A DNA stretch of 51,463 nt from Synechococcus sp. GreenBA-s (GTDB taxonomy: Bacteria; Cyanobacteriota; Cyanobacteriia; PCC-6307; Cyanobiaceae), in contig NZ_JAGQBX010000017.1 in NCBI RefSeq assembly GCF_024345855.1, positions 1 through 51,463 of the forward strand, in the 5' to 3' direction. Within the stretch, counting starts at the first letter, position 1. Each line of letters begins with the position of its first letter. The position numbers and the translations under genes are program-made. Positions 8,400-15,588 of the stretch are shown piece by piece. The notes beneath the pieces are model-generated. The model saw only the letters and a program-made list of their open reading frames with translations. It made no database searches and was not told the origin of the DNA.

Positions 8400-9203
8400 A
8401 CTTGTACCGATTTCCTGCCCGAGGGCGTCGTGGTGGTGACCGGCGCCAGCCGCGGGCTGGGGCGCGGCCTGGTGGAGCACCTGCTGGGCCTGGGCCGGCC
8501 GGTGATCGCGGTGGCGCGCCGCTTCCCGCCGGAGGATGGCGCCGCCGCGCCGGATCCGGCCCGCCTGATCCAGGTGGAGGCCGACCTCAGCACCACCTGC
8601 GGCATCGAGGCGGCCCTGCAGGCGATCCGCGCTGGCCTGGGTACCCGTCCGCTGGCGGCGCTGGTGAACGGCGCGGGCCGGATCACGCCGATCGGCCCGC
8701 TGGCGGGCCACAGCAGCGACGACCTGCTCGCCGCCCTCACCCTCACGGCGGTGGCACCGGCCCGGCTGAGCACGGCGCTGGCCGAGCGGCTGGTGCCCGG
8801 CGGGCGGGTGCTCAACCTCTCCACCCGCTCGGCCCACGCCACGTTTCCGGGGCTGTCGCTCTACTGCCTGAGCAAGCACGCCCTGCGCTCGGTGACCCGC
8901 TCGCTGCAGCTGGAGCTGCCCGCCACGCTGGGGGTGGCGGACCTGATCCCGGGGGAGGTGGACACCGCCATGCAGGCGGACTTGCGGGCGCCGGATCCGG
9001 CGGACTTCCCCCTGGCCAGCTTCTTCCGCGCCAACGCGGTGAACCTGATCCCCACGCAGGTGGCCGTGGCCTTCCTGGCATGGGTGCTGCTGGCCACGCC
9101 GCTCGACAGCTTCCGGCGCGAGCAGCCCTGGTATGTCTACGACCCCGAAGATCAGCCCCAGTGGCTGCCGGAAGGGGTGGCCTTCACCTATTCCGAACCC
9201 TGA
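8397..9203 (+). CDS. SDR-family NAD(P)-dependent oxidoreductase
   Basis: This is a short-chain dehydrogenase/reductase of 268 residues with a Rossmann fold. TGASRGLG at residues 15-22 is the glycine-rich cofactor loop, VNGAGRI is the NAG-type strand-4 motif, a Ser lies in VLNLSTRSAH, and the catalytic pair is Tyr156 and Lys160 (YCLSK). The Arg pair after strand 2 (VARRF) suggests NADP preference, by inference. The substrate cannot be read from sequence. The ATG at 8397 lies in an inverted repeat shared with the divergent HEPN gene. Its last 16 bases overlap the convergent psiE-like gene. Confidence 0.9.
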   Translation: MTCTDFLPEGVVVVTGASRGLGRGLVEHLLGLGRPVIAVARRFPPEDGAAAPDPARLIQVEADLSTTCGIEAALQAIRAGLGTRPLAALVNGAGRITPIGPLAGHSSDDLLAALTLTAVAPARLSTALAERLVPGGRVLNLSTRSAHATFPGLSLYCLSKHALRSVTRSLQLELPATLGVADLIPGEVDTAMQADLRAPDPADFPLASFFRANAVNLIPTQVAVAFLAWVLLATPLDSFRREQPWYVYDPEDQPQWLPEGVAFTYSEP

Positions 9204-9739
9204 GGAATGCGGGCGCGGGCCGACACCTTGGCCTCCGGATCCACGCCGGCGAAGGTGGGCGGCAACCACACGCGCACCACCATCAGCAGGGCGGCGGTGG
9301 CGAGGAAGAGGCACACCGCCAGGATCTGCTGCCAGTCGGTTTCGAGCACGCCGTTCACGATCACCTCACGCAGCACCGACACGATCGCGATCTCCACCGA
9401 CACGCCGATCGACACGCGCTGTTCCTGCAGGTAGATGATCAGCAGGCGGAAGAGTTCCACCAGGATCAGGATGAAGAGGATGTCGGCCGTGATGGCGTGA
9501 AACTGGGGCGTGGTGAGCAGCGAGGCGAAGATCGTCTTGAGCTGCAGCGCCATCACGCAGAACAGCCCCACGCAGAGCGACACGGCGATCAGATCCTGCA
9601 CGGCCTCGAGCGACTGGACGATCTGCGGGCGGCGGAACTGCTGATGCCAGGGCACGGCGCGCTCGGCGGTGCGGGCGGCGCCGGGTGGGGCGTCGTCGCT
9701 GGCGGTGGGACCGGGGGTGCGGAAGCGGGCGACGGTCAT
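9188..9739 (-). CDS. PsiE-like integral membrane protein
   Basis: This 183-residue protein has about four predicted membrane spans: LIAVSLCVGLFCVMALQL, ITADILFILILVELFRLLII, VEIAIVSVLREVIVNGV, and ILAVCLFLATAALLMVVRVW. The pattern, with the charged loop YLQEQRVSIGVSVEIAI, matches the phosphate-starvation-inducible PsiE family, whose biochemical role is unknown. The first 40 residues are Pro/Ala/Arg-rich and cytoplasmic. It converges with and overlaps the SDR gene by 16 bases, and diverges from the ferredoxin-MBL gene. I see no obvious PHO box in the 140-base divergent gap. Confidence 0.82.
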   Translation of the reverse strand: MTVARFRTPGPTASDDAPPGAARTAERAVPWHQQFRRPQIVQSLEAVQDLIAVSLCVGLFCVMALQLKTIFASLLTTPQFHAITADILFILILVELFRLLIIYLQEQRVSIGVSVEIAIVSVLREVIVNGVLETDWQQILAVCLFLATAALLMVVRVWLPPTFAGVDPEAKVSARARIPQGSE

Positions 9740-9880
9740 GGCGGATGGGACGGGAGCGCAACCATAGGCCGCGTTAGCTGATCAATGGGCGCCCGTTCGA
9801 TAAGGCTGGCTGATGTTGATGATTGGTGCGCGGTTGGCTGGCCCGGTGCCGCCAGGCTGGGGTGATCCGCCGGGAGCGCC

Positions 9881-10768
9881 ATGGCCCGCGTGCAGCAGCG
9901 ACTGGCCGCCAATGCGGCCGGCCCCTTCTATGTGGACCGCAGCTGCATCGACTGCGGCACCTGCTGGCAGTTCGATCCGGCCCACTTCGCCCCGGCCGGG
10001 GAGGCCTCCCACGTGCAGCACCAGCCCCAGGGGGATGCGGAGGTGCGCCAGGCGCTGCTGGCGCTGCAGGCCTGTCCGGTGGCGGCGATCGGTACCAGCC
10101 GCGAGCTGCTGGCGCAGACCCCCGCCGCTGGCTTCCCCGCCCTGGTGGACGCGCGGCCCGAGGGCGACACGTTTTACTGCGGCTGGGCGTCGCGCAAGAG
10201 CTTCGGGGCGAGCAGCTGGCTGCTGGTGCGCCGCCAGGCCGATGGCAGCGCCAACAACGTGCTGATCGATTCGCCGCGTTGGAGCGGAGCCTTAGCCCGC
10301 CAGATCGCGGAGTTGGGCGGCATCCAGCGGATCCTGCTCAGCCACCGCGACGACGTGGCCGACCACGCCGCCTGGGCCCGCCACTTCGGCTGCGAGCGCT
10401 GGATCCACGCCGCCGATGCCAGTGCGGCGCCGGAGGCGGAGCACCGGCTGGAGGGAACGGAGCCCGTGGCGCTGGATGCCGATCTGCAGCTGATCCCCAC
10501 CCCCGGCCACACGCCGGGCTCGCTGGTGGTGCTGTTCGCCGGCCAGGTGCTGTTCAGCGGCGACCACCTCTGGTGGGGCGTGGATCCGCCGGGCGTGGTG
10601 GCCTCCCGCCGCTACTGCTGGTGGAACTGGGAGGAGCAGCTGCGCTCGGTGGAGAGGCTGCTGGATCTGGATGTGCGTTGGCTGCTGCCTGGGCATGGTC
10701 GTCGCCATGCCTTTGGGGCGGGGGAGTGGCGGCGGGAGCTGGAGAGGACGTTGGCGGGGGCGCGTTGA
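9881..10768 (+). CDS. 4Fe-4S ferredoxin domain fused to a metallo-beta-lactamase-fold protein
   Basis: This is a 295-residue two-domain protein. Residues 15-75 form a ferredoxin-like cluster site, CIDCGTC with Cys22, Cys25 and Cys28 plus Cys65 in ACPVAAIG, the four-ligand pattern of a single [4Fe-4S] cluster. From about residue 100 an MBL fold follows: LLSHRDDVADH (variant of THxHxDH), TPGHTPGS, SGDHLWW and LLPGHGRRH supply the expected His/Asp metal ligands. The combination suggests a cytoplasmic redox-linked hydrolase or oxidoreductase, but the substrate is unknown. Similar fusions occur in cyanobacteria and plastids. The ATG at 9881 was chosen because the Fd domain begins right after it. 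It marks the left edge of the defence island. Confidence 0.88.
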   Translation: MARVQQRLAANAAGPFYVDRSCIDCGTCWQFDPAHFAPAGEASHVQHQPQGDAEVRQALLALQACPVAAIGTSRELLAQTPAAGFPALVDARPEGDTFYCGWASRKSFGASSWLLVRRQADGSANNVLIDSPRWSGALARQIAELGGIQRILLSHRDDVADHAAWARHFGCERWIHAADASAAPEAEHRLEGTEPVALDADLQLIPTPGHTPGSLVVLFAGQVLFSGDHLWWGVDPPGVVASRRYCWWNWEEQLRSVERLLDLDVRWLLPGHGRRHAFGAGEWRRELERTLAGAR

Positions 10769-10867
10769 TGTAGCTGGGGATGCTTGGTGTTTGCGGGTCC
10801 GCTGAACAGCCTGAGGGGCCTGAGTGTCCTCCTTCAAAGCGTTTGCCCGCTCTGGGTTCTGGGGGTG

Positions 10868-10896
10868 TTGGCTGGTGTCTTTCTGCTGCTTATACT
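10868..10896 (+). promoter_or_regulatory. Sigma-70-type promoter in front of the gene cassette
   Basis: TTGGCT at 10868-10873 and TATACT at 10891-10896 are separated by 17 bases, close to the optimal sigma-70/SigA promoter. Transcription would start near 10903, 43 bases before the proposed cassette boundary, so the promoter lies outside the cassette and would drive its genes, as Pc does in integrons. Start site not measured. Confidence 0.55.
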
Positions 10897-10968
10897 GCGC
10901 GAGAGGGCCTGCGGAAGGGCTTATGCGGTTCTGCCCAATAACAAGTTAGATGACTTCCGGAGGTCGCG

Positions 10969-11181
10969 ATGGACGAGAATCAGGTAGCCCCGCCGTGGTA
11001 CGAGGTGCCGATGACGCGAGCAGGCTCCAAGCATCCCGGCGTGAATTCAGCAGCCAAGGCTCGGTTGATTGCCGCGCTTGCTGAGGTTCCCGACTCGAAG
11101 CCACTGAGCAAGAGCGACCTAGCGGCTTTGGCGACCGATCTACTTAGTGCTAATGAGGTCACGCCCCCTTCAGCCGAATAG
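10969..11181 (+). CDS. Small unknown protein, first gene of the cassette
   Basis: This 70-residue protein has no recognised family. It begins MDENQVAPPWYEVPMTR, continues through a Ser/Ala/Lys region into a probable helix (SAAKARLIAALAEVP), then SKSDLAALATDLLSANE and a Pro/Ser tail. The ATG at 10969 is preceded by a clear Shine-Dalgarno (GGAGG at 10958-10962), stronger than for most genes here. It starts 23 bases inside the cassette edge, typical of cassette genes, and stops three bases before the ATPase start, so the two are likely co-translated. Being small, acidic to neutral and paired with an SMC-like ATPase, it could be an accessory or regulatory subunit; that is inference. Confidence 0.7.
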   Translation: MDENQVAPPWYEVPMTRAGSKHPGVNSAAKARLIAALAEVPDSKPLSKSDLAALATDLLSANEVTPPSAE

Positions 11182-11184
11182 CCC

Positions 11185-13539
11185 TTGAAGCTCTCATCTA
11201 TAACCCTCAGTTGGTTCCGGGGCGCCGCGGCTGCCATCACCCTGCCCGCGAACGGCAAGTCACTCGCAGTGTACGGGTCGAACGGCGCCGGCAAATCGTC
11301 TTTTGTGGATGCACTCGAGTATGCGATTCGGGGCAAGGTGGATCACCTCAGCCACGAGTACAGCGGGAAGCGCCAGGAGCATGGGCTTCTCAACACCCAT
11401 CGAGGGAAAGCGGACACCACTCGGATAGAGATCGGGCTCGCTGACAAAGCCTCACGCACAATCACGTTCGGCAAGGATGGTGCTGCGACGAGTGTCGGCA
11501 CGGATAAGCCACCTATCTCTGACTGGGACTATCGCCGTACCATTCTTCGGCAGGATGAAGTCTCGCGCTTTATCGGTGCGACGAAGGGTGACAAGTACTC
11601 GGCGCTGCTTCCATTGCTCGGCTTGGCGACGATGGAACAGGCCGCCGAAAGCTTGCGATTGCTCGCAAAAGCCATCGATGAGTCAGCGAAGACCAAGGAG
11701 CTTGCGGGCGCCCTGTCGCTTATGCAGAGCCAGCGTGCAAAGCATTTTGGCGCCTCGTCTTCCGAGCAGATCGCTGACGCCGGCTGGGAGATACTGGCGC
11801 GCTATGAAGTCACTCTCGTAGAGGGAGAAGACCTCGGTCAAGGACTCGCCCGCGCCCTATCGGCGATCGAGGATCAAGTTACGCACGCTAGTGCCGCGCA
11901 GCGCCGTTGGGTGACACTTTCGGAGCTCGGCAGCGTTGCGCTAACCGAGGGACTAGACAAGCTTAAGGCCGCGCTGGTCGCCTTTGCTGCCGAGGCTCAA
12001 CCGCTCTTGGATGAGCAGCTGGCAGTGCTTTCTGCAGCGGGGCAGCTCGCTCCGCTGATTCACGAGAATGACGCATCCTTTGTGTGCCCGGCATGCGGAA
12101 GAGACATCGCGCCCGCCACATTCAGTGAGCACATTGCCGCCGAAACGGTTCGCCTTGAACGTGTAATCGCGTTGCGAGACGTTCGGGATGCTGCGCTGTA
12201 CGAAGTGACACAAGATGTCGCCGCAATCACGCGATGCTTAAATAAGCCGGAGCTTGCTACCTGGCGCGACGAGGAAGCGTCTCGCAAGGACTCTTTCGAG
12301 GCCCTCCAGCGCATCCTCACTGCCGCAGGTCGGGAATCTATCGATTCCAAGGACATCCCGGTTCTTGAGGTGGCGGCTGTACAGCTCGTGGAAGCCGCCG
12401 CCACCGCGTCGCGGGCGGCACCTCCTGACGCCGCGCGATTGAGTGCCGACAAGGACATAGCGTCGACGGTGCGGCTCATTCTTCAAGCAGGCGCGCTCTC
12501 CGCGAATCTGGCTCACGCGCGCAAAGTTCGTGAGTACATCGAGACCGCCGAGCTCGAGGTACGGGCCGAGATTCGCACTCGGGCCTCTGCGGTGATCGAT
12601 GCCATCTCCGCGGATGTGCGCACCCTTTGGTCAGTACTACAGCCCGAACGGCCTATCACTGACATTCGGCTGTACATGCCGGACGGCACCGACAAGGCCC
12701 TCGACGTGCGTCTGACGTTTCATGGAGTCACACAAGACTCCCCGCGGCTGACGTTGTCGGAAGGGCTTCGCAACAGCCTAGGGCTCTGCATCTTCCTCGC
12801 AATGGCCCGGCAGGTGCCACATCATGACCGCCCACTAGTCCTAGATGACGTAATCGTAAGCCTAGACCGTCAACACCGGGGCATGCTTGCGGATGTGCTG
12901 GTGAACCACTTTTCAGATCGGCAGGTCCTGCTCCTTACGCACGATCGCGACTGGTTCGCCGAGCTCCGTCAGATGCTGCCAGCTTCCGACTGGACCTTTC
13001 AGACCCTGCTCCCTTACGACTCACCTGCGCTTGGCATCCGCTGGTCGAGCACGGGGTCTAGCTTCGACGATGCGCGAGCATTGCTTGCTGCACGCCCAGA
13101 CTCCGCTGGCAATGACGCACGAAAGATTATGGATTCGCAGATGATGTTGCTCGCAGAGCGCCTACAGCTTCATTTGCCATTTGTCCGAGGCGAGAAGAAC
13201 GAGATGCGGATGGCACATACTCTGCTTGAGTACCTCGTACCCGCAACGAAGAAGTGCCTAAAACTTAAGGCAGGGCAGCAGCACGTGGCCCACAAGGATG
13301 CCGTCACTTTTCTAGAGGACGCGGCAAAGCGACTTGCTGCTTGGGGCAATCGCGCATCACACACGCACGATGTTGTTCGCCCAGAGGCCGAGAGCCTTAT
13401 CACGTCATGTGAGACCGCCCTCGCCGCCTTTTTGTGTACCGAGTGTAAGAAGCAGGTTTGGCGCGCAGAGGTTAAGGCATCCAACTTCCTGCAGTGCGAA
13501 TGCGGAACCCTACGGTGGCGCTATGGGAAGGACGGCTAA
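11185..13539 (+). CDS. SMC/RecF-like AAA ATPase with zinc hook and C-terminal zinc ribbon
   Basis: This 784-residue protein is a split ABC-type ATPase of the SMC/RecN/RecF group. Walker A is GSNGAGKS (31-38); a Q-loop-like RQDEVSRFI follows. A long helical region is interrupted by a CPACG zinc hook (Cys301, Cys304). The ABC signature is near LTLSEGLRNS (about 523-532), Walker B is LVLDDVIVSLD (about 550-560), and LLTHDRDW is the H-loop. The C-terminal 200 residues are unusual: a helical segment with NRASHTHD (Arg723, His728, R-x4-H) and a zinc ribbon, Cys751/754/771/773. Such ATPases usually act on DNA ends and are common in phage defence. The start is TTG at 11185, three bases after the small gene. 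I do not recognise a named defence system; the effector may be the C-terminal module or a host factor. Confidence 0.85.
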   Translation: MKLSSITLSWFRGAAAAITLPANGKSLAVYGSNGAGKSSFVDALEYAIRGKVDHLSHEYSGKRQEHGLLNTHRGKADTTRIEIGLADKASRTITFGKDGAATSVGTDKPPISDWDYRRTILRQDEVSRFIGATKGDKYSALLPLLGLATMEQAAESLRLLAKAIDESAKTKELAGALSLMQSQRAKHFGASSSEQIADAGWEILARYEVTLVEGEDLGQGLARALSAIEDQVTHASAAQRRWVTLSELGSVALTEGLDKLKAALVAFAAEAQPLLDEQLAVLSAAGQLAPLIHENDASFVCPACGRDIAPATFSEHIAAETVRLERVIALRDVRDAALYEVTQDVAAITRCLNKPELATWRDEEASRKDSFEALQRILTAAGRESIDSKDIPVLEVAAVQLVEAAATASRAAPPDAARLSADKDIASTVRLILQAGALSANLAHARKVREYIETAELEVRAEIRTRASAVIDAISADVRTLWSVLQPERPITDIRLYMPDGTDKALDVRLTFHGVTQDSPRLTLSEGLRNSLGLCIFLAMARQVPHHDRPLVLDDVIVSLDRQHRGMLADVLVNHFSDRQVLLLTHDRDWFAELRQMLPASDWTFQTLLPYDSPALGIRWSSTGSSFDDARALLAARPDSAGNDARKIMDSQMMLLAERLQLHLPFVRGEKNEMRMAHTLLEYLVPATKKCLKLKAGQQHVAHKDAVTFLEDAAKRLAAWGNRASHTHDVVRPEAESLITSCETALAAFLCTECKKQVWRAEVKASNFLQCECGTLRWRYGKDG

Positions 13540-13552
13540 GGCGCGCCTCGTC

Positions 13553-13641
13553 ATCTAACGAAGCTTGCTGCTGACGGTCACGTTATTGAAGCGGCCGCTA
13601 CGCGGCCGTATCTTATGGAGTGTCCGCAGCAGAAACAAACG
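13553..13641 (+). repeat. attC-like recombination site
   Basis: The inverse core ATCTAAC (13553-13559) is followed by TGCTGCTGAC (13566-13575), which pairs with GTCCGCAGCA (13622-13631) at nine of ten positions. Between these arms is a CGGCC/GGCCG hairpin. The site ends in G13641, the expected crossover base. With the TTAGAT from the cassette start, the rebuilt attC is about 95 bases, within the known size range. The unpaired spacers are unequal (6 and 9 bases). It lies 13 bases past the ATPase stop. Confidence 0.62.
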
Positions 13642-13743
13642 TTGATGAGTATTAGTTGGCTGCATTGCATCCGCTGAGCCCAGCCAGTATTGTTCATGAT
13701 ACCGCCGCCAAGCCATGCACCTGACGTATAGCTGGCGTCTCAC

Positions 13744-15588
13744 TTGCAATCACCCCTGCCCTACTGGCAGGCTTGGCCCCGCCTCCTACCGGACACCTTG
13801 ACCCTCGCCGCACAGAGCCCGCTGCGCGATGCCGGCCAGGAGGACGACCTGCAGGACGAATTCCTCGGAGCCCTGGCGGCCCTGGGCGGCTCCGCTGGCA
13901 ATGGCCGCCTCCGTGATGTTCTCGAGTGGGACGAGGCCACCTACGTCGCCGTCAAGGCGGAACTGCTCAGCCGTCGCCTGATCGTGCCCGGCCGGGGCCG
14001 GGGTGGCTCGGTGATGCTCGTCGACGGCGATGGCGCTGAGGCTTCAACGGCGGCCAACACCGACAGGCCCGCTCGACGCACCAGGGCTGCCAGGGGCAGC
14101 GGGGGTGGAACCTCTGCCAGCAGCTTCGATCAGGCCTTCCGCGCCATTGACGACTGCCTGCGCAAGGAGGCCGGCTGCGGCACCGAGCTCGACTACACCG
14201 AGCAGACCTCCTGGCTGCTGTTCCTCAAATACCTCGACGGCCTGGAGGACGACCGTGCCGCCTTGGCGCTTCTGGAGGGCCGCAGCCCCATGCCGATCCT
14301 GGAGGAGCCCTACCGCTGGAACAGCTGGGCCGCACCGAAGGATGCCAGCGGCCAGCTCGATCACAACGCCGCGCTTACGGGCGACGACCTGCGCGATTTT
14401 GTGAGCCAGAGGCTGTTCCCCTATCTGGAACAGTTCAAGCAGCGGGCCAGCGGTCCGAACACCATTGAATACAAGATCGGTGAGATCTTCAGCGAACTTC
14501 GCAACAAGATCTCCAGCGGCTACACCCTGCGCGAGATCATCGACGTGATCGACGGGCTGCGCTTCCGCTCCCAGGCCGAGAAGCACGAGCTCTCGATGCT
14601 CTATGAGGAGAAGATCAAGCGGATGGGCAACGCTGGTCGGAACGGCGGTGAATACTACACACCCAGGTCGCTGATCCGGGCGATTGTACAGGTAGTGAAC
14701 CCGCAGATCGGCGAAACGGTCTACGACCCAGCCGTGGGTTCAGCCGGCTTCCTATGCGAAGCATTCGAATACATGCGCAAGGGTGGCGCATCGGGCCGTG
14801 AGCTCAGCACGGAAGCTCTCGAGACGCTGCAGACTCGCACCTTCACTGGTAAGGAGAAGAAGAGCCTTGCTTATGTGATCGCGATCATGAACATGATCCT
14901 GCATGGCATCGAAGCCCCCAAGATCATCCATGCCAACACGCTCACCGAAAATCTCAGCGATGTGCAGGAGAAGGACCGCTTCGATGTGATCCTGGCCAAT
15001 CCACCGTTCGGCGGCAGCGAACGCAAGGAGGTGCAGCAGAACTTCCCGATCCGCTCCGGCGAAACGGCCTTTCTGTTTCTGCAGCACTTCATCCGCATGC
15101 TGCGGGCCGGCGGACGTGCCGGCGTGGTGATCAAGAACACCTTTCTGTCGAATACGGATAACGCCTCGGTGGCCTTGCGCCGGAAGCTGCTGGAGGAGTG
15201 CAACCTGCACACGGTGCTCGACTGCCCCAGCGGCACCTTCCAGGGGGCGGGGGTGAAAACGGTTGTGCTGTTCTTCGAGAAGGGTGCGCCCACTCGCAAG
15301 GTGTGGTTCTACCAGCTCGATCCCGGTCGCAACCTGGGCAAGACCAACCCGCTCAACGACCGCGACCTTGCGGAGTTCGTGGAACTCCAGAAAACCTTTG
15401 CGGATTCGCCCAAGAGCTGGAGCGTGGCGGTGGACTCCATTGATCCAGAGAGCTGGGATCTCTCGGTGAAGAACCCCCATGGGGGTGAGGCGGTAGCGCT
15501 GCGGAGCCCGCAGGAGATCATGGCAGAGATTGCCGCGCTGGATGCGGAGAGTGCGGAGGTGCTGGGGAGGATCAGGGCGTTGGTATGA
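13744..15588 (+). CDS. hsdM: Type I restriction-modification DNA methyltransferase subunit (M)
   Basis: This 614-residue N6-adenine methyltransferase is the M subunit of a type I RM system and pairs with HsdS to methylate the recognition site. SAM-binding motif I is DPAVGSAGFLC (about 328-338) and catalytic motif IV is NPPFGG (about 419-424). The usual HsdM helical N-terminus begins at about residue 122 (SSFDQAFRAIDDCLRKEA). The preceding 120 residues are extra: a winged-helix-like segment (GRLRDVLEWDEATYVAVKAE, LLSRRLIVPGRGRGGSVMLV) and a disordered Ala/Arg/Gly linker. The start is TTG at 13744; the next in-frame ATG would remove the whole extension. Its stop overlaps hsdS by four bases (ATGA). 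Confidence 0.93.
   Translation: MQSPLPYWQAWPRLLPDTLTLAAQSPLRDAGQEDDLQDEFLGALAALGGSAGNGRLRDVLEWDEATYVAVKAELLSRRLIVPGRGRGGSVMLVDGDGAEASTAANTDRPARRTRAARGSGGGTSASSFDQAFRAIDDCLRKEAGCGTELDYTEQTSWLLFLKYLDGLEDDRAALALLEGRSPMPILEEPYRWNSWAAPKDASGQLDHNAALTGDDLRDFVSQRLFPYLEQFKQRASGPNTIEYKIGEIFSELRNKISSGYTLREIIDVIDGLRFRSQAEKHELSMLYEEKIKRMGNAGRNGGEYYTPRSLIRAIVQVVNPQIGETVYDPAVGSAGFLCEAFEYMRKGGASGRELSTEALETLQTRTFTGKEKKSLAYVIAIMNMILHGIEAPKIIHANTLTENLSDVQEKDRFDVILANPPFGGSERKEVQQNFPIRSGETAFLFLQHFIRMLRAGGRAGVVIKNTFLSNTDNASVALRRKLLEECNLHTVLDCPSGTFQGAGVKTVVLFFEKGAPTRKVWFYQLDPGRNLGKTNPLNDRDLAEFVELQKTFADSPKSWSVAVDSIDPESWDLSVKNPHGGEAVALRSPQEIMAEIAALDAESAEVLGRIRALV

Larger units (their letters stand above)
10946..13641 (+). 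mobile_element. Putative integron gene cassette carrying two genes
   Basis: The left edge is a perfect attC core site GTTAGAT (10945-10951, consensus GTTRRRY). The right end holds the inverse core ATCTAAC (13553-13559, consensus RYYYAAC) and an attC-like stem. The nine bases GTTAGATGA at 10945-10953 are the exact reverse complement of TCATCTAAC at 13551-13559, as expected if both came from one attC before insertion. The cassette would be 2696 bases between G10945/T10946 and G13641/T13642. It contains two same-strand genes that nearly fill it, has lower GC than the flanks, and follows a promoter. No integrase gene lies in the window. Cassette identity is inferred from sequence pattern and pairing. 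Confidence 0.65.

Noticed and set aside
10784-10987. Open frame of 67 codons (GTG start) across the cassette boundary
   Set aside because: It spans the proposed insertion point, overlaps the well-supported small gene with a good ribosome-binding site, and contains the promoter.
13648-13743. A second attC or cassette between the first cassette and hsdM
   Set aside because: No inverse core complementary to TTGATGAG and no attC-like stem were found there.
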